This document shows positions 44,545 through 55,833 of a DNA stretch of 64,000 bases, in pieces. How positions within the stretch are numbered: position 1 is the first letter of the stretch; the number at the start of each line of letters is the position of its first letter. Origin of the DNA: Gammaproteobacteria bacterium (GTDB taxonomy: Bacteria; Pseudomonadota; Gammaproteobacteria; Enterobacterales; Alteromonadaceae); NCBI GenBank assembly GCA_018825965.1, contig JAHKAA010000011.1, positions 124,001 to 188,000 on the forward strand, read 5' to 3'. The notes beneath the pieces were generated by a model. The model was not told where the DNA came from. It did no database searches and was given only the letters and a program-made list of their open reading frames with translations. Both the position numbers and the translations under genes were made by a program.

Positions 44545-45620
44545 TGTGGTTAGCCGAGTATTTAACTCAATATATCAATGCCTTTAACGTATTCAGTTAC
44601 CTGACCTTCAGGTCTATTCTGGGTATTTTAACGGCTTTAATGCTGAGTCTGTATTTTGGCCCTAAATTGATCGCCAGACTACAACAACTGCAAATTGGTC
44701 AGACGGTACGGGACGATGGCCCACAAAGTCACTTCTCGAAAAAAGGCACCCCTACCATGGGGGGCTTGCTGATCTTAGGGTCAGTGCTGGCCAGTATTCT
44801 GCTGTGGGCTGACCTTGGCAATAAATACGTCTGGGTGGTGATTTTTACCCTGATAAGTTTTGGCTGGATTGGTTTTATTGACGACTACCGCAAAGTGGTG
44901 CGTAAAGATCCAAAAGGTTTAATCGCCAAATGGAAATACTTCTGGCAATCCTTATTTGCCATTGCTATCGCTTTTTTCCTCTATGCCACAGCTGAGCGCC
45001 CGGTTGAAACCAGTTTAGTGCTGCCCTTTATTAAAGATGTACTGCCACAGCTGGGTTTTATCTACATTGCTTTGTGTTACTTCGTGCTGGTTGGTACCAG
45101 CAACGCAGTGAACTTAACCGACGGTTTAGACGGCTTAGCCATAGTGCCAACCATTATGGTGGCTTTTGCTTTTGCCATTATTGCCTACGCCAGTGGTAAC
45201 GTAAACTTTGCTAACTACCTGAATATTCCGTATTTGCCTCATGCCAGTGAATTAGTGGTGGTTTGTGCTGCTTTGGTTGGCGCAGGCCTGGGTTTCCTTT
45301 GGTTTAATACCTATCCGGCTCAGGTGTTTATGGGCGATGTAGGTTCTTTAGCTTTAGGCGCTGTATTGGGCGTGATTGCCATTTTAGTCCGTCAGGAAAT
45401 AGTGCTCTTTATTATGGGCGGTGTTTTTGTGATGGAAACTGTGTCGGTAATTTTGCAGGTGGGTTCTTACAAATTGCGTGGTCAGCGTATTTTCCGCATG
45501 GCACCTATTCACCACCATTACGAATTAAAAGGCTGGCCTGAACCCCGCGTTATTGTGCGGTTCTGGATTTTGTCAGTCATTTTTGTACTGATTGGTTTAG
45601 CTACTTTAAAACTGAGATAA
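44538..45620 (+). CDS. mraY: Phospho-MurNAc-pentapeptide translocase MraY
   Basis: The product has 360 residues, identical in length to the E. coli enzyme. The start at 44538 is chosen for that length; a frame from 44517 would add 7 residues. About ten membrane helices; catalytic region [45 protein letters not shown] and the histidine motif [23 protein letters not shown]. It makes lipid I at the inner membrane. Confidence 0.97.
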   Translation: MLVWLAEYLTQYINAFNVFSYLTFRSILGILTALMLSLYFGPKLIARLQQLQIGQTVRDDGPQSHFSKKGTPTMGGLLILGSVLASILLWADLGNKYVWVVIFTLISFGWIGFIDDYRKVVRKDPKGLIAKWKYFWQSLFAIAIAFFLYATAERPVETSLVLPFIKDVLPQLGFIYIALCYFVLVGTSNAVNLTDGLDGLAIVPTIMVAFAFAIIAYASGNVNFANYLNIPYLPHASELVVVCAALVGAGLGFLWFNTYPAQVFMGDVGSLALGAVLGVIAILVRQEIVLFIMGGVFVMETVSVILQVGSYKLRGQRIFRMAPIHHHYELKGWPEPRVIVRFWILSVIFVLIGLATLKLR

Positions 45621-45623
45621 AAG

Positions 45624-46949
45624 ATGAACGCTAAGTTGTTCCAGGGAAAACGTGTTGCTGTGATAGGACTAGGCCTTTCAGGTCTGGCCACAGTACGTTT
45701 TTTGCTGAAACAAGGCGTCAAACCAGTACTGATGGATACCCGCTTAAAAGTGTCAGGACTGGATCAAATACCGGCAGACAAAGTAGACGGTATTTATTTA
45801 GGTGAACTGGACGCCAATCGTTTAGCTCATATGGATGTGTTAGTAGTCAGCCCTGGTTTAGATCCTAAACATCCGGCTATACGTTTTGCGTTAGCTCAGG
45901 GCGCTCTGCTGATTGGTGATGTAGAGCTGTTTGCGCTGCAAAATCAGAAGCCTGTACTGGCCATTACCGGTGCCAATGGCAAGTCGACTGTCACCAGTTT
46001 AACAGCCCATATGCTGCAATGCTCCGGCATGCGTGCTGTAGCTGCCGGTAATATTGGTTTGCCTATTCTGGACGCGCTGCAAAGCGAAGCTGAAGTTTTT
46101 GTACTGGAGCTGTCGAGCTTCCAGTTGGACACCACCCATTCCTTAAAAAGTAAAGCCGCCTGTATTTTAAATGTGACTGAAGATCATATGGACAGATACG
46201 GCACTATGGCCGCTTATGCGGCATCCAAACAAAGGGTGTATCAGGGCACTGAACTGGCTGTCTACAATAAAGCCGATGCCTTAACCACGCCAAAAACTTC
46301 GGTGCCTGCTCTGGCTTTAGATTTAGCAGGTTCTGACTATGGTGTGGTTCAACATCAGGGCGAAAGCTGGTTGCTGGTTGCTGGCGAGCCTTTAATGCCT
46401 GTACGCGATATGGCCATAGTCGGTTTGCATAACCAGTTTAATGCCTTGGCCAGTTCTGCTTTAGCTCTAGCCGCCGGAGCAAGCCGCGCTGGTTTAATTG
46501 AAGCATTAAAAACCTTCGTCTCATTACCACACCGTTGCCAGTTAGTGCTGGATCAAAAAGGCGTGCGCTGGGTCAATGATTCCAAAGCCACTAATGTGGG
46601 CGCGACTCTGGCTGCTATTGCAGGTTTACGATCTGAAGTGAAAGGTCAACTGATTTTAATAGCAGGTGGGGATGGCAAAGGCGCTGATTTCAGTGAGCTG
46701 GCCACAGTGCTGAATACTGATGTGGATCACCTCATCACTTTAGGTCAGGACGGGCCCGCTATTGCTGCGCTCAAAGCAGGTAGCTTTGAAGTCAAAGATT
46801 TAATGGCCGCAGTAAAAACTGCTGCTCAACTGGCCACAGCAGATGACTTGGTGTTGTTATCACCTGCCTGTGCCAGCATGGATATGTTTAAAAACTACGA
46901 AGACCGTGGTCAGCAATTTGCTGCCGCTGTGCAGAAGGTGTGGTTATGA
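45624..46949 (+). CDS. murD: UDP-MurNAc-L-Ala:D-Glu ligase MurD
   Basis: The product has 441 residues (E. coli 438). The N-terminal UDP-binding Rossmann fold has VAVIGLGLSGLATVRFLL. The ATP loop is AITGANGKSTVTSL, with ELSSFQLDTTHSL, LNVTEDHMDRYGTM, WVNDSKATNVGATLAAI and LLSPACASMDMFKNYEDRGQQF. It adds D-glutamate in the cytoplasm. The stop codon overlaps ftsW in ATGA. Confidence 0.97.
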   Translation: MNAKLFQGKRVAVIGLGLSGLATVRFLLKQGVKPVLMDTRLKVSGLDQIPADKVDGIYLGELDANRLAHMDVLVVSPGLDPKHPAIRFALAQGALLIGDVELFALQNQKPVLAITGANGKSTVTSLTAHMLQCSGMRAVAAGNIGLPILDALQSEAEVFVLELSSFQLDTTHSLKSKAACILNVTEDHMDRYGTMAAYAASKQRVYQGTELAVYNKADALTTPKTSVPALALDLAGSDYGVVQHQGESWLLVAGEPLMPVRDMAIVGLHNQFNALASSALALAAGASRAGLIEALKTFVSLPHRCQLVLDQKGVRWVNDSKATNVGATLAAIAGLRSEVKGQLILIAGGDGKGADFSELATVLNTDVDHLITLGQDGPAIAALKAGSFEVKDLMAAVKTAAQLATADDLVLLSPACASMDMFKNYEDRGQQFAAAVQKVWL

Positions 46950-48145
46950 AGCAAATGCTGATGAACCTTATGCCTTCACCCAGCGAAGCCATAGCTTTGT
47001 GGTGGCAACGCGACGAAGCCAACAGCTACGACAAATTGTTTCTGGTGTTGCTGGCGCTGGTGATTTGCGTTGGCATTATTATGGTGACCAGCGCTTCAGT
47101 GCCAGTGGCTGAGCGTTTATTTGGTAACCCTTTGCATTTTACTATCCGGCATTTGGTGTACCTGGTGATTGGTTTAGGGGCCTCTTATGTGGTGCTGAAT
47201 GTGCCTGTCTCCTGGTGGCACAACACTAATATTTTATTACTGATGCTGGCGCTGGCATTGCTGATCGCTGTGTTGTTGTTTGGTCGCAACGTCAATGGTT
47301 CAACCCGCTGGCTGGCGTTGGGTCCTTTTAATATTCAGGCGGCTGAGCCCGCTAAATTGTTCTTTTTTGTTTACCTGGCCAGTTATCTGGTGCGTCGCCA
47401 TGAAGAAGTACGGGAAAACATCAAGGGCTTTATCAAGCCACTGATTGTTTTGTTTGTGCTGGCGGTATTGCTGTTGATGCAACCTGACCTGGGCACAGTG
47501 ATAGTGATGTTTGCTACAGCTGTGGTGTTGCTGTTTTTGGCCGGTGCTAAGTTATGGCAGTTTTTCTGTTTAATTTTCACAGGTTTAGCCGCTATTGGTG
47601 TGTTGATTGTGTACAGCGAATACCGTTGGCGTCGTGTGACCTCCTTTTTAGATCCATGGGCTGATCCTTTTGGTAACGGCTACCAGTTGACACAATCGCT
47701 GATGGCTTTTGGCCGTGGTAGCTGGTTTGGGCAGGGCCTGGGCAACAGCGTACAAAAGCTGGAGTACTTACCGGAAGCTCATACCGACTTTATTTTTGCT
47801 GTGATCGCAGAAGAAACCGGGCTGGTTGGCGTTTTTGTTATTTTAAGTCTGCTGTTTTTACTGGTCAGCCGCGCTTTATGGATTGGTAACAAAGCTTTGT
47901 TTAAGGGCATGAGTTTTCATGGCTTTTTAGCTTATGCACTGGCGATTTGGATAGGTTTTCAAACCTGCGTTAATGTAGGCGTCGCCAGCGGTGTTTTGCC
48001 AACCAAAGGTTTAACTTTGCCTTTTATCAGTTCGGGCGGCAGTAGCTTAATCATTATGTTAGTCGCTGCAGCTTTGTTATTACGTATTGATTTTGAAGTG
48101 CGACTGAAAGGCCGTCACGCCATCAGCGGAGGTCCTCATGCCTGA
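46946..48145 (+). CDS. ftsW: Peptidoglycan glycosyltransferase FtsW
   Basis: The product has 399 residues. The start chosen is the ATG overlapping the murD stop; a GTG two codons earlier is also in frame. It is a SEDS-family protein with ten membrane helices; GRNVNGSTRWLALGPFNIQAAEPAKL, the catalytic-loop region around YLPEAHTDFIFAVIAEETGLVGV, and VGVASGVLPTKGLTLPFISSGGSSLI are hallmarks. It polymerises septal glycan strands with FtsI. Overlaps murG by 8 bp. Confidence 0.96.
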   Translation: MKQMLMNLMPSPSEAIALWWQRDEANSYDKLFLVLLALVICVGIIMVTSASVPVAERLFGNPLHFTIRHLVYLVIGLGASYVVLNVPVSWWHNTNILLLMLALALLIAVLLFGRNVNGSTRWLALGPFNIQAAEPAKLFFFVYLASYLVRRHEEVRENIKGFIKPLIVLFVLAVLLLMQPDLGTVIVMFATAVVLLFLAGAKLWQFFCLIFTGLAAIGVLIVYSEYRWRRVTSFLDPWADPFGNGYQLTQSLMAFGRGSWFGQGLGNSVQKLEYLPEAHTDFIFAVIAEETGLVGVFVILSLLFLLVSRALWIGNKALFKGMSFHGFLAYALAIWIGFQTCVNVGVASGVLPTKGLTLPFISSGGSSLIIMLVAAALLLRIDFEVRLKGRHAISGGPHA

Positions 48146-49253
48146 GCTGATTCAGACTGCTGACCAAAAGCAAAAAACAGCGCTGATTATGGCAGGTGGC
48201 ACTGGTGGTCATATTTTTCCTGCTAAAGCTGTGGCTGAACTTCTGAAGCAACAAGGTTGGACCATTCATTGGTTGGGTACAGCGGATCGAATGGAAGCGA
48301 CTTTAGTGCCGCAGTTTGGTTTTCCGTTTCATAGCATTGCTGTGGCCGGTTTACGGGGTAAAGGCTTTAAAAGCTTACTGAAAGCGCCGCTGATGTTATG
48401 GCGTTCTGTCAGTCAGGCCCGAGCTTTGGTCAGGCAACTTAAGCCTGATCTGGTGTTAGGTTTTGGTGGTTATGCCAGTGGCCCTGGTGGTTTAGCGGCA
48501 TGGCTGGCAGGTAAACCTTTGATAGTGCATGAACAAAATGCAGTGGCTGGCACCACCAACAGGTTATTAGCCCGTATTGCTGACAAAGTCTTAGTGGCCT
48601 TTCCGCAAGCTTTTGCCGATCGCAAAGACAGGTTGGTTGTAGGTAATCCGGTGCGTGCTGAAGTACTGGCTGTGTCGACACAAAAGCAACTGCAGGCGAA
48701 AAATGACAGCTTAAACGTATTAGTGGTAGGTGGCAGTTTAGGGGCTCAGGTGTTTAACCAACAGTTACCTGGCATTTTTGCTCAGGCAGCCAACACTGGT
48801 GCGCTGGAAATACGACATCAAACCGGTAAAACGATGGAGCTTCAGGTGCAGCAGGCTTATGCCGCTTTACCTGAATTATCAGCCAGTGCCAGTGCTTTTA
48901 TTGAAGACATGGCGGCTGCTTATACCTGGGCTGACTTAGTGATTTGTCGTGCCGGCGCCTTAACAGTGTCTGAAGTGGCTTGTGCCGGAGTGGCGGCAGT
49001 TTTTGTGCCTTTGCCATCCGCTATTGATGATCATCAGACGGCTAATGCCAGCTGGTTAGTGCAAAAACAAGGGGCAGTTTTATTGCCACAAAATGAATTC
49101 AGCAAAGGTGCTTTGTTGCCTTTGCTTCAGTCCTGGTTACAGGACAAAAGTGCGCTGCGTCATTTGGCAAATAATGCCCGCAGAACAGCAATAGATGATG
49201 CCGCAGAACAAGTCGTAAGAGTCTGTGGTGAAGTAACAGGTAAGGCTAAATGA
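48138..49253 (+). CDS. murG: Lipid II synthase MurG
   Basis: The product has 371 residues. GT-B fold: [102 protein letters not shown]. It transfers GlcNAc to lipid I on the inner face of the membrane. A short N-terminal extension of about 13 residues precedes the first strand. Overlaps murC by 4 bp. Confidence 0.97.
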   Translation: MPELIQTADQKQKTALIMAGGTGGHIFPAKAVAELLKQQGWTIHWLGTADRMEATLVPQFGFPFHSIAVAGLRGKGFKSLLKAPLMLWRSVSQARALVRQLKPDLVLGFGGYASGPGGLAAWLAGKPLIVHEQNAVAGTTNRLLARIADKVLVAFPQAFADRKDRLVVGNPVRAEVLAVSTQKQLQAKNDSLNVLVVGGSLGAQVFNQQLPGIFAQAANTGALEIRHQTGKTMELQVQQAYAALPELSASASAFIEDMAAAYTWADLVICRAGALTVSEVACAGVAAVFVPLPSAIDDHQTANASWLVQKQGAVLLPQNEFSKGALLPLLQSWLQDKSALRHLANNARRTAIDDAAEQVVRVCGEVTGKAK

Positions 49254-50692
49254 GCAACCAACAAAACAAAAATGCAATGCGCAGAGTAGAGCGGATCCAC
49301 TTCGTGGGGATCGGCGGCGCTGGTATGGGTGGTATTGCCGAAGTATTAGTCAACGAAGGTTACAAAGTTTCAGGTTCGGACATAGCGCCAAACCCTGTGG
49401 TTGACCGCTTAGCTGCCTTAGGTGCTTGTATTGTGATTGGTCATAAGGCCGAAAACATTGCAGGTGCCAGTGTGGTAGTGGTGTCCAGTGCGATAAAAAC
49501 CGATAACCCAGAAGTAGCTGCAGCGATAGAACACCGTATTCCGGTAGTGCGCCGCGCTGAAATGCTGGCCGAATTAATGCGTTTCCGTCATGGTATTGCT
49601 ATTGCCGGTACCCATGGCAAAACCACCACCACCAGTTTAATAGCTTCTATTTTTGCGGAAGCGGGCACTGATCCTACTTTTGTTATTGGTGGTTTACTGA
49701 ATTCTGCAGGTACCAATGCCCGTTTAGGTGCGGGTCGTTATTTAATAGCTGAAGCGGATGAAAGCGACGCTTCTTTCCTGCATTTGCAGCCTATGGCGTC
49801 TGTGATCACTAATATCGAAGCTGATCATATGGAAACTTATCAGGGTGACTTTGAAAAAATGAAAGCCACCTATCTGGAGTTTTGCCATAACCTGCCATTT
49901 TATGGTGTCGCTGTGATGTGTATCGACGATGCTGTAGTGCGCGAGCTGATCCCACAAATTGGCCGTTTTGTCATTACCTATGGTTTTAGCGAAGATGCGG
50001 ATTATGTGATCAGCGACTTCGGACAGACAGGTACCCAGAGCCATTTTGTTATTACCGATAAAGAAGGTGTGGCCAGCCAAATTGAGTTGAATTTAGCTGG
50101 TCGTCACAATGCATTAAACGCGACCGCAGCTTTTGCTGTAGCAAAAGATGAAGGTATAGCCACGGATTCTATTTTGGCTGCGCTGCAAAAATTCGAAGGT
50201 ATAGGCCGTCGTTTTGAACAGTATGGCGAGTTTGAAACAGGCCGGGGTAAAGTGCTGCTGGTGGATGACTATGGCCACCATCCAAGTGAAGTTGCTGCCA
50301 CTCTGGCTGCAGCGCGCAACGCCTGGCCAGAACGCCGCATCGTGATGGCCTATCAGCCACACAGGTACACCAGAACCCGTGATTTATACGAAGACTTCGC
50401 CAAAGTGCTGTCGTCTGTCGATTTATTGTTATTGCTTGAAGTCTATGCCGCAGGCGAAGCCGCTATTCCTGGTGCAGATAGCCGCAGTTTATGCCGCTCT
50501 ATCCGCGCTCGTGGTCAGTTGGACCCTATTTATGTGGCGACTCCTGCCGACTTGCCTGCAGCTTTAGCTGATGTGTTGCAGGACGGTGATGTACTGCTGA
50601 CTCAGGGCGCTGGCAATATAGGCGCGCTGGCCAAACAACTGGCGGCGACTAAATTAGCAATTTCTGCATTAAAACCAAACGAGGGAGCTTGA
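49250..50692 (+). CDS. murC: UDP-MurNAc:L-alanine ligase MurC
   Basis: The product has 480 residues. [17 protein letters not shown] is the N-terminal nucleotide fold. The ATP loop is [18 protein letters not shown], with [48 protein letters not shown] and [15 protein letters not shown]. It adds the first amino acid of the stem peptide. It ends 3 bp before ddlB. Confidence 0.97.
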   Translation: MSNQQNKNAMRRVERIHFVGIGGAGMGGIAEVLVNEGYKVSGSDIAPNPVVDRLAALGACIVIGHKAENIAGASVVVVSSAIKTDNPEVAAAIEHRIPVVRRAEMLAELMRFRHGIAIAGTHGKTTTTSLIASIFAEAGTDPTFVIGGLLNSAGTNARLGAGRYLIAEADESDASFLHLQPMASVITNIEADHMETYQGDFEKMKATYLEFCHNLPFYGVAVMCIDDAVVRELIPQIGRFVITYGFSEDADYVISDFGQTGTQSHFVITDKEGVASQIELNLAGRHNALNATAAFAVAKDEGIATDSILAALQKFEGIGRRFEQYGEFETGRGKVLLVDDYGHHPSEVAATLAAARNAWPERRIVMAYQPHRYTRTRDLYEDFAKVLSSVDLLLLLEVYAAGEAAIPGADSRSLCRSIRARGQLDPIYVATPADLPAALADVLQDGDVLLTQGAGNIGALAKQLAATKLAISALKPNEGA

Positions 50693-50695
50693 AGT

Positions 50696-51610
50696 ATGAG
50701 CAGCAAATTTGGCAAAGTGGCGGTGATGCTGGGTGGAACCTCGGCAGAACGTGAAGTGTCGCTGCGTTCTGGTGCCGCAGTGTTAGCTGCTCTGCAAAAG
50801 CAAGGTGTAGACGCCCATGCTTTTGACCCTAAAGATCAGCCCTTAAGTGCTTTGACTGCAGCTGGTTTTGACCGCGTATTTATAGTGCTGCATGGCCGTG
50901 GCGGTGAAGACGGTACTATGCAGGGCGCTTTGCAGCTGATGGGTTTGCCTTATACCGGCAGTCGTGTTTTGGGGTCAGCTTTGGCGATGGATAAAATCCG
51001 CTGCAAATGGCTGTTTCAGGCACAAGGCTTGCCTACGGCTGAGTTCTTAGTGGCTGAAGCTGGGAAGCAACTGAATTATCAGGATATTTTGCAGCAATTA
51101 GCTGGTAAAGTGATGGTGAAACCAGCCAATGAAGGGTCCAGTATCGGCATGAGTGCGGCAAGCACGGCACAAGAGCTGGAACAGGCATTGGCTGTGGCAT
51201 CTAAGTACGATGCGGATGTGTTGGTGGAACAGTGGATCCAGGGCCGCGAATTTACCGTGACTGTGCTTAATGGTCAGGCGCTGCCCGTCGTTGAAATGCG
51301 TACTCCCCGCTCTTTTTATGATTACGAAGCCAAGTATCAGTCCAATAGCACTGAGTACCTTTGTCCTGCGCCTTTAACAGCTGAGCAGACGGCGTTTTTA
51401 CAGCAAGCCGCGGTTGCAGCTTTTACTGCTGTGGGGGCTTCAGGTTGGGGTCGTGTTGATGCGATGCTGGATGAGTTGGGAAATTTCTATTTGCTGGAAG
51501 TGAACACTGTGCCGGGCATGACAGAAAAGTCCTTGGTGCCTATGGCCGCCAAAGCAGCGGGTTTGAGTTTTGAGCAGTTAGTTCTGCAGATTTTAGAACA
51601 GACGGTATGA
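50696..51610 (+). CDS. ddlB: D-alanine:D-alanine ligase B
   Basis: The product has 304 residues (E. coli DdlB 306), with GGGAG upstream. ATP-grasp fold: VAVMLGGTSAEREVSLRSG, FIVLHGRGGEDGTMQGALQLMGLPYTGS, VMVKPANEGSSIGMS, DVLVEQWIQGREFTV, FYLLEVNTVPGMTEKSLVPMAAKAAG. It supplies D-Ala-D-Ala to MurF. Its last 4 bp overlap ftsQ. Confidence 0.96.
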   Translation: MSSKFGKVAVMLGGTSAEREVSLRSGAAVLAALQKQGVDAHAFDPKDQPLSALTAAGFDRVFIVLHGRGGEDGTMQGALQLMGLPYTGSRVLGSALAMDKIRCKWLFQAQGLPTAEFLVAEAGKQLNYQDILQQLAGKVMVKPANEGSSIGMSAASTAQELEQALAVASKYDADVLVEQWIQGREFTVTVLNGQALPVVEMRTPRSFYDYEAKYQSNSTEYLCPAPLTAEQTAFLQQAAVAAFTAVGASGWGRVDAMLDELGNFYLLEVNTVPGMTEKSLVPMAAKAAGLSFEQLVLQILEQTV

Positions 51611-52383
51611 CAAAAAACGGCAAGACAGTGAGCGCACCTATTAACAAAGCCTTTTGGGCTGGTGTGGTGTTTTTCTGTTTTTCCGTCTGGTTTGTTTGTT
51701 GGTTAGGTTATCAGATCTGGCTCTGGAGCCAGGATCAGCAAAGTGCACCTATCCAGCAAGTGAAGGTCTATGGCGATTTTTCTCAGATTGAAGCGGCAGG
51801 GTTAAACCAAAAGCTGCAACAACAGTATCTGGGTAACTTTTTTAATTTGAACGTGGATCAGGTGCAGCTGTTCCTGCAGCAACAACCCTGGGTCGCTCAG
51901 GCAGCCGTGCGCAAACAATGGCCTGATACGCTCGTGGTGGTGGTGACTGAACATAAGCCAGTGGCGATATGGAATGACCAATATTTACTCAATCAACAAG
52001 GTCAACTTTTTGTCGCTCCTGTGGCTGAACTCAAACAGTCATTGCCAAAGTTACAAGGTCCGGACGGGGCCGAGCAGGATGCACTGACCATGTTCAATCA
52101 ATTGAATCAGATGCTGACCGTCCATCAGCATACGGCAACAGGACTCACAGTGTCAGCCCGTCAGGCCTGGCAACTGAATTTAGCAGAGGGCATTCAATTG
52201 ACTCTGGGCCGTGAAGATACGGCAAAGCGGGTGCAGCGGTTTATCGATTTGTACCCTGTGATTAGTAAACATAAAACTCAGGCAGTTGCCGAAGTTGATT
52301 TGCGTTATGACACAGGCGTCGCTGTACGTTGGGTCGAAGCGCCAGAACAAAGAGAAGAAGATGACAAAGTCGACAGAACGTGA
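51607..52383 (+). CDS. ftsQ: Cell division protein FtsQ
   Basis: The product has 258 residues. A cytoplasmic N-terminus of about 15 residues leads to one membrane helix (AFWAGVVFFCFSVWFVCWLGYQIWLW). A POTRA-like segment (IQQVKVYGDFSQIEAAGLNQKL, PWVAQAAVRKQWPDTLVVVVTEHKPVAIWN) and the FtsQ domain follow (AEVDLRYDTGVAVRW). It scaffolds the divisome with FtsL and FtsB. Its 3' end overlaps ftsA by 23 bp. Confidence 0.94.
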   Translation: MTKNGKTVSAPINKAFWAGVVFFCFSVWFVCWLGYQIWLWSQDQQSAPIQQVKVYGDFSQIEAAGLNQKLQQQYLGNFFNLNVDQVQLFLQQQPWVAQAAVRKQWPDTLVVVVTEHKPVAIWNDQYLLNQQGQLFVAPVAELKQSLPKLQGPDGAEQDALTMFNQLNQMLTVHQHTATGLTVSARQAWQLNLAEGIQLTLGREDTAKRVQRFIDLYPVISKHKTQAVAEVDLRYDTGVAVRWVEAPEQREEDDKVDRT

Positions 52384-53596
52384 TCTTATCGTTGGCTTAG
52401 ATATAGGCACAGCACAGGTGAAAGCCTTAGTGGGCGAAATTACCGCTGACAATCAGTTAAGTATTGTTGGTGTAGGTACTCATGTAGCCCGTGGTATGGA
52501 CAAAGGTGGTGTCAACGACCTGAATCTGGTGGTGCAGTCTGTGCGCCGTGCTGTGGAAGAAGCCGAACTGATGGCCGATTGCCGCGTGTCTTCTGTGTAT
52601 TTAGGCATTACCGGTAAGCATATTCGTTGTCAGAACGAAAGTGGCATGGTGCCTATTAATGACGCCGAAGTGACAGCTGAAGATGTGATTAACGTCATTC
52701 ATGCCGCCAAGTCAGTGCCTATTTCTGCTGAGCGTCGCATGTTGCATGTATTGCCGCAGGAATTTTCAGTCGACATGCAGGAAGGCATTAAAAGCCCTAT
52801 TGGCATGTCGGGAGTGCGGATGGAAGCCAAGGCTCACATCATTACATGCGCCAATGATATGGCAAAAAATATCGAAAAATGTGCTGAGCGCTGCGAACTG
52901 CATGTCGATCAGCTGATTTTTTCTTCATTAGCCTCCAGCTATGCAGTGCTGACGGATGATGAAAAAGAGCTGGGTGTCTGCGTGGTCGATATGGGCGGCG
53001 GCACTATAGACATCTCGGTCTTTACCAATGGTGCTTTACGCCATACCGCAGTGATCCCTGTGGCTGGTAATCAGGTCACCAGCGATATTGCCAAAATCTT
53101 CCGCACGCCTTTAGGCCACGCCGAAGATATTAAAGTGCAATACGCCTGTGCACTGCGCAGCATGGTAGGTAAAGAAGAAAACATTGAAGTGCCAAGCGTG
53201 GGTGGTCGTCCTGCCCGTAGCATGTCACGCCATACCCTGGCCGAAGTGGTAGAACCCCGCTACCAGGAATTGTTTGAATTGGTGCTGGAAGAAATTCGCA
53301 GCAGTGGCCTTGAAGAGCAAATTGCCGCAGGCATAGTGCTGACCGGTGGTACCGCCAAAATGGAAGGTGCCATTGAGTTTGCCGAAGATATTTTTCAGAT
53401 GCCGGTGCGTTTAGGTTATCCGATTGGTATCAGCGGTTTAAAAGAATATGTACAGGACCCGGCCTACGCCAGCGTAGTGGGGTTATTGATTTATGGAAAA
53501 GACATGCGGACCCAGCAAAAAAAAGCTGTTGCTGCCCGCGAGTCAGTCGGTGGCATGGTGAAACGACTCACCAGCTGGTTTAAAGGCGAATTTTAA
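52361..53596 (+). CDS. ftsA: Cell division protein FtsA
   Basis: The product has 411 residues (E. coli 420). The start at 52361 gives [19 protein letters not shown], aligned with other FtsA proteins; the longer frame inside ftsQ is spurious. Actin-fold ATPase motifs: phosphate 1 [16 protein letters not shown], phosphate 2 [16 protein letters not shown], adenosine [15 protein letters not shown]-terminal amphipathic helix ([15 protein letters not shown]) tethers it and FtsZ to the membrane. Confidence 0.97.
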   Translation: MTKSTERDLIVGLDIGTAQVKALVGEITADNQLSIVGVGTHVARGMDKGGVNDLNLVVQSVRRAVEEAELMADCRVSSVYLGITGKHIRCQNESGMVPINDAEVTAEDVINVIHAAKSVPISAERRMLHVLPQEFSVDMQEGIKSPIGMSGVRMEAKAHIITCANDMAKNIEKCAERCELHVDQLIFSSLASSYAVLTDDEKELGVCVVDMGGGTIDISVFTNGALRHTAVIPVAGNQVTSDIAKIFRTPLGHAEDIKVQYACALRSMVGKEENIEVPSVGGRPARSMSRHTLAEVVEPRYQELFELVLEEIRSSGLEEQIAAGIVLTGGTAKMEGAIEFAEDIFQMPVRLGYPIGISGLKEYVQDPAYASVVGLLIYGKDMRTQQKKAVAARESVGGMVKRLTSWFKGEF

Positions 53597-53630
53597 CTTT
53601 TTGAGTAAGCGTACTAAAACGGAGAGAGCT

Positions 53631-54818
53631 ATGTTTGAGTTAATGGAAAGCCACAGCGAAGAAGCTGTCATTAAAGTAATAGGTGTAGGTGGTGGTGGCG
53701 GTAACGCTGTTGAGTATATGGTTGCAAGCAACATTGAAGGTGTTGAGTTTATTGCTGCCAATACGGACGCGCAGGCGCTGCGTAACTCTTCTGCCCATAT
53801 GACCCTGCAGCTGGGTGCTGGCGTGACTAAAGGTTTAGGCGCTGGCGCTAACCCTGAAGTGGGTCGTCGTTCTGCAGAAGAAGACCGTGAAACCATTAAG
53901 AAAACGCTGCAAGGCGCAGATATGATCTTTATCGCAGCCGGTATGGGCGGTGGTACTGGTACTGGTGCTGCTCCTATCGTTGCAGAAGTTGCCCGTGAAA
54001 TGGGTATTTTGACAGTGGCTGTTGTGACTAAGCCATTCCCGTTCGAAGGCAAAAAGCGTTTAGCTTATGCGGACGAAGGTATTGCTGAGCTGGCAAAACA
54101 TGTGGATTCACTGATCACTATTCCTAACGACAAGTTATTAAAAGTCTTAGGCAAAGGCACCAGCCTGCTGGATGCGTTTAAAGCGGCGAACAATGTATTG
54201 TTAGGTGCAGTGCAGGGTATTGCAGAGCTGATCACCCGTCCAGGTCTGATTAACGTTGACTTCGCTGACGTGCGTACTGTGATGTCAGAAATGGGTACTG
54301 CGATGATGGGTACTGGCCGTGCTTCTGGTCCTGACCGTGCTGAAGAAGCTGCTGAACAAGCGATTTCCAGCCCGTTACTGGAAGATATCGATTTATCCGG
54401 TGCTAAAGGTATTCTGGTGAATATCACGGCTGGCCTGGATATCAGCATTGAAGAGTTTGAAACTGTAGGTAATGCGGTGAAAGCTTTTGCTTCAGAAAAT
54501 GCGACTGTGGTCGTAGGTGCTGTGATTGACCCTGATATGTCGGATGAGCTGCGTGTCACCGTGGTTGCCACTGGTATAGGTGCAGAGCGTAAACCTGATA
54601 TCAGCCTGGTACCAAATCACCGTCATGAACCAGTTCGTTCAGCGCACGTTTATGGCAACGCTGGTACAAGCTATGCTCACCATCAGGGGAATGCCGCCCG
54701 TGATATGTCACAAGCGCCATTAGAAGTACCGAATATGCAAAATAAACCTGTAGCGGAAAAACAAGCGAACATCGATATTTTTGATATTCCGGCGTTTTTA
54801 CGTAAACAAGCTGACTGA
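53631..54818 (+). CDS. ftsZ: Cell division GTPase FtsZ
   Basis: The product has 395 residues. The start at 53631 follows GGAGAG; an upstream TTG in frame (53601) would add ten charged residues and is not favoured. The tubulin signature [11 protein letters not shown]-terminal [18 protein letters not shown]7 loop [11 protein letters not shown], and the conserved C-terminal peptide [15 protein letters not shown], which binds FtsA and ZipA, are all present. Last division gene before lpxC; its stop codon sits in a hairpin. Confidence 0.98.
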   Translation: MFELMESHSEEAVIKVIGVGGGGGNAVEYMVASNIEGVEFIAANTDAQALRNSSAHMTLQLGAGVTKGLGAGANPEVGRRSAEEDRETIKKTLQGADMIFIAAGMGGGTGTGAAPIVAEVAREMGILTVAVVTKPFPFEGKKRLAYADEGIAELAKHVDSLITIPNDKLLKVLGKGTSLLDAFKAANNVLLGAVQGIAELITRPGLINVDFADVRTVMSEMGTAMMGTGRASGPDRAEEAAEQAISSPLLEDIDLSGAKGILVNITAGLDISIEEFETVGNAVKAFASENATVVVGAVIDPDMSDELRVTVVATGIGAERKPDISLVPNHRHEPVRSAHVYGNAGTSYAHHQGNAARDMSQAPLEVPNMQNKPVAEKQANIDIFDIPAFLRKQAD

Positions 54819-54834
54819 TTTTTAGTCAGCTTGT
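54806..54834. terminator. Hairpin spanning the ftsZ stop codon
   Basis: ACAAGCTGACT (54806-54816) and AGTCAGCTTGT (54824-54834) form a perfect 11-bp stem with loop GATTTTT; the TGA stop is in the stem-loop junction. AAAAGG rather than a T-tract follows, so it may protect the ftsZ 3' end or act as a weak terminator. A second palindrome, CATAGCTGGTCAGCTATG, follows at 54853-54870. Confidence 0.45.
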
Positions 54835-54921
54835 AAAAGGCTCAAAGGTTGGCATAGCTGGTCAGCTATGTTATGCTTCGCCGCCATTTTGGATTTGTTC
54901 AATATTTGAACAGGAAAAAAT

Positions 54922-55833
54922 ATGATTAAACAACGTACCATTGCAAAATCAATCAGCTCGATCGGGGTAGGTTTACACAAGGGAGAAAAGGTTACGCTTA
55001 CTCTCCGGCCTGCTCCTGATAATACCGGTATCGTCTTCCGGCGTGTCGATCTGAACCCGATCGTTGATTTTAAAGTCAGCCCTGAGTTAGTGGGCGACAC
55101 TGTGATGTGTACTTGTTTGATCAACGACGAAGGCGTACGGCTGTCCACCACTGAGCATTTAATGGCTGCAGTGGCTGGCTTAGGCATAGATAACCTGGTT
55201 ATCGAAGTCGATTCTGCTGAAATTCCAATTATGGACGGCAGTGCCAACCCTTTTGTTTATCTGTTGCTGGAAGCCGGTGTCAGCGAGCAGAAAAAAGCCA
55301 AAAAGTTTATCCGTATTAAGCAAAAAGTACGGGTTGAAGACGGTGATAAGTGGGCTGAGTTTGTGCCACACCACGGTTTCCGTATGGATTTTGCCATCGA
55401 CTTTGATCACCCTGTGATTTCTGAAACCAAACAGCGTTTGAAGCTGGATTTCTCAGCTGCCTCTTTTATTAAAGACATCAGCCGTGCCCGTACTTTTGGT
55501 TTCCTGCAGGACATTGAATATTTACGCGCCAATAATCTGGCGTTAGGCGGCAGTTTTGATAACGCCGTAGTGCTGGATGAGTTCAGGGTGTTAAACCAGG
55601 ACGGTCTGCGTTACGAAGACGAATTTATCAAACACAAAATTCTGGATGCAATCGGTGATTTATATATGGCCGGTTACAGTATTCTGGGCGAGTTCCGTTC
55701 TTATAAAACGGGTCACGCTTTAAACAACCAGTTATTGTCTGCAGTACTTGCTGAACAGGCGAACTGGGAGTTCGTCAGCTTCGAAAAAGAAGCGCAAATG
55801 CCAATATCGTACTTAGCACCACAATTAGCCTAA
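54922..55833 (+). CDS. lpxC: UDP-3-O-acyl-GlcNAc deacetylase LpxC
   Basis: The product has 303 residues (E. coli 305), with AGGA upstream. Zinc ligands and active site: [71 protein letters not shown], and [20 protein letters not shown] for the HKxxDxxGD motif. It is the committed step of lipid A synthesis. Its final 4 bp overlap the 3' end of convergent dciA. Confidence 0.97.
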   Translation: MIKQRTIAKSISSIGVGLHKGEKVTLTLRPAPDNTGIVFRRVDLNPIVDFKVSPELVGDTVMCTCLINDEGVRLSTTEHLMAAVAGLGIDNLVIEVDSAEIPIMDGSANPFVYLLLEAGVSEQKKAKKFIRIKQKVRVEDGDKWAEFVPHHGFRMDFAIDFDHPVISETKQRLKLDFSAASFIKDISRARTFGFLQDIEYLRANNLALGGSFDNAVVLDEFRVLNQDGLRYEDEFIKHKILDAIGDLYMAGYSILGEFRSYKTGHALNNQLLSAVLAEQANWEFVSFEKEAQMPISYLAPQLA

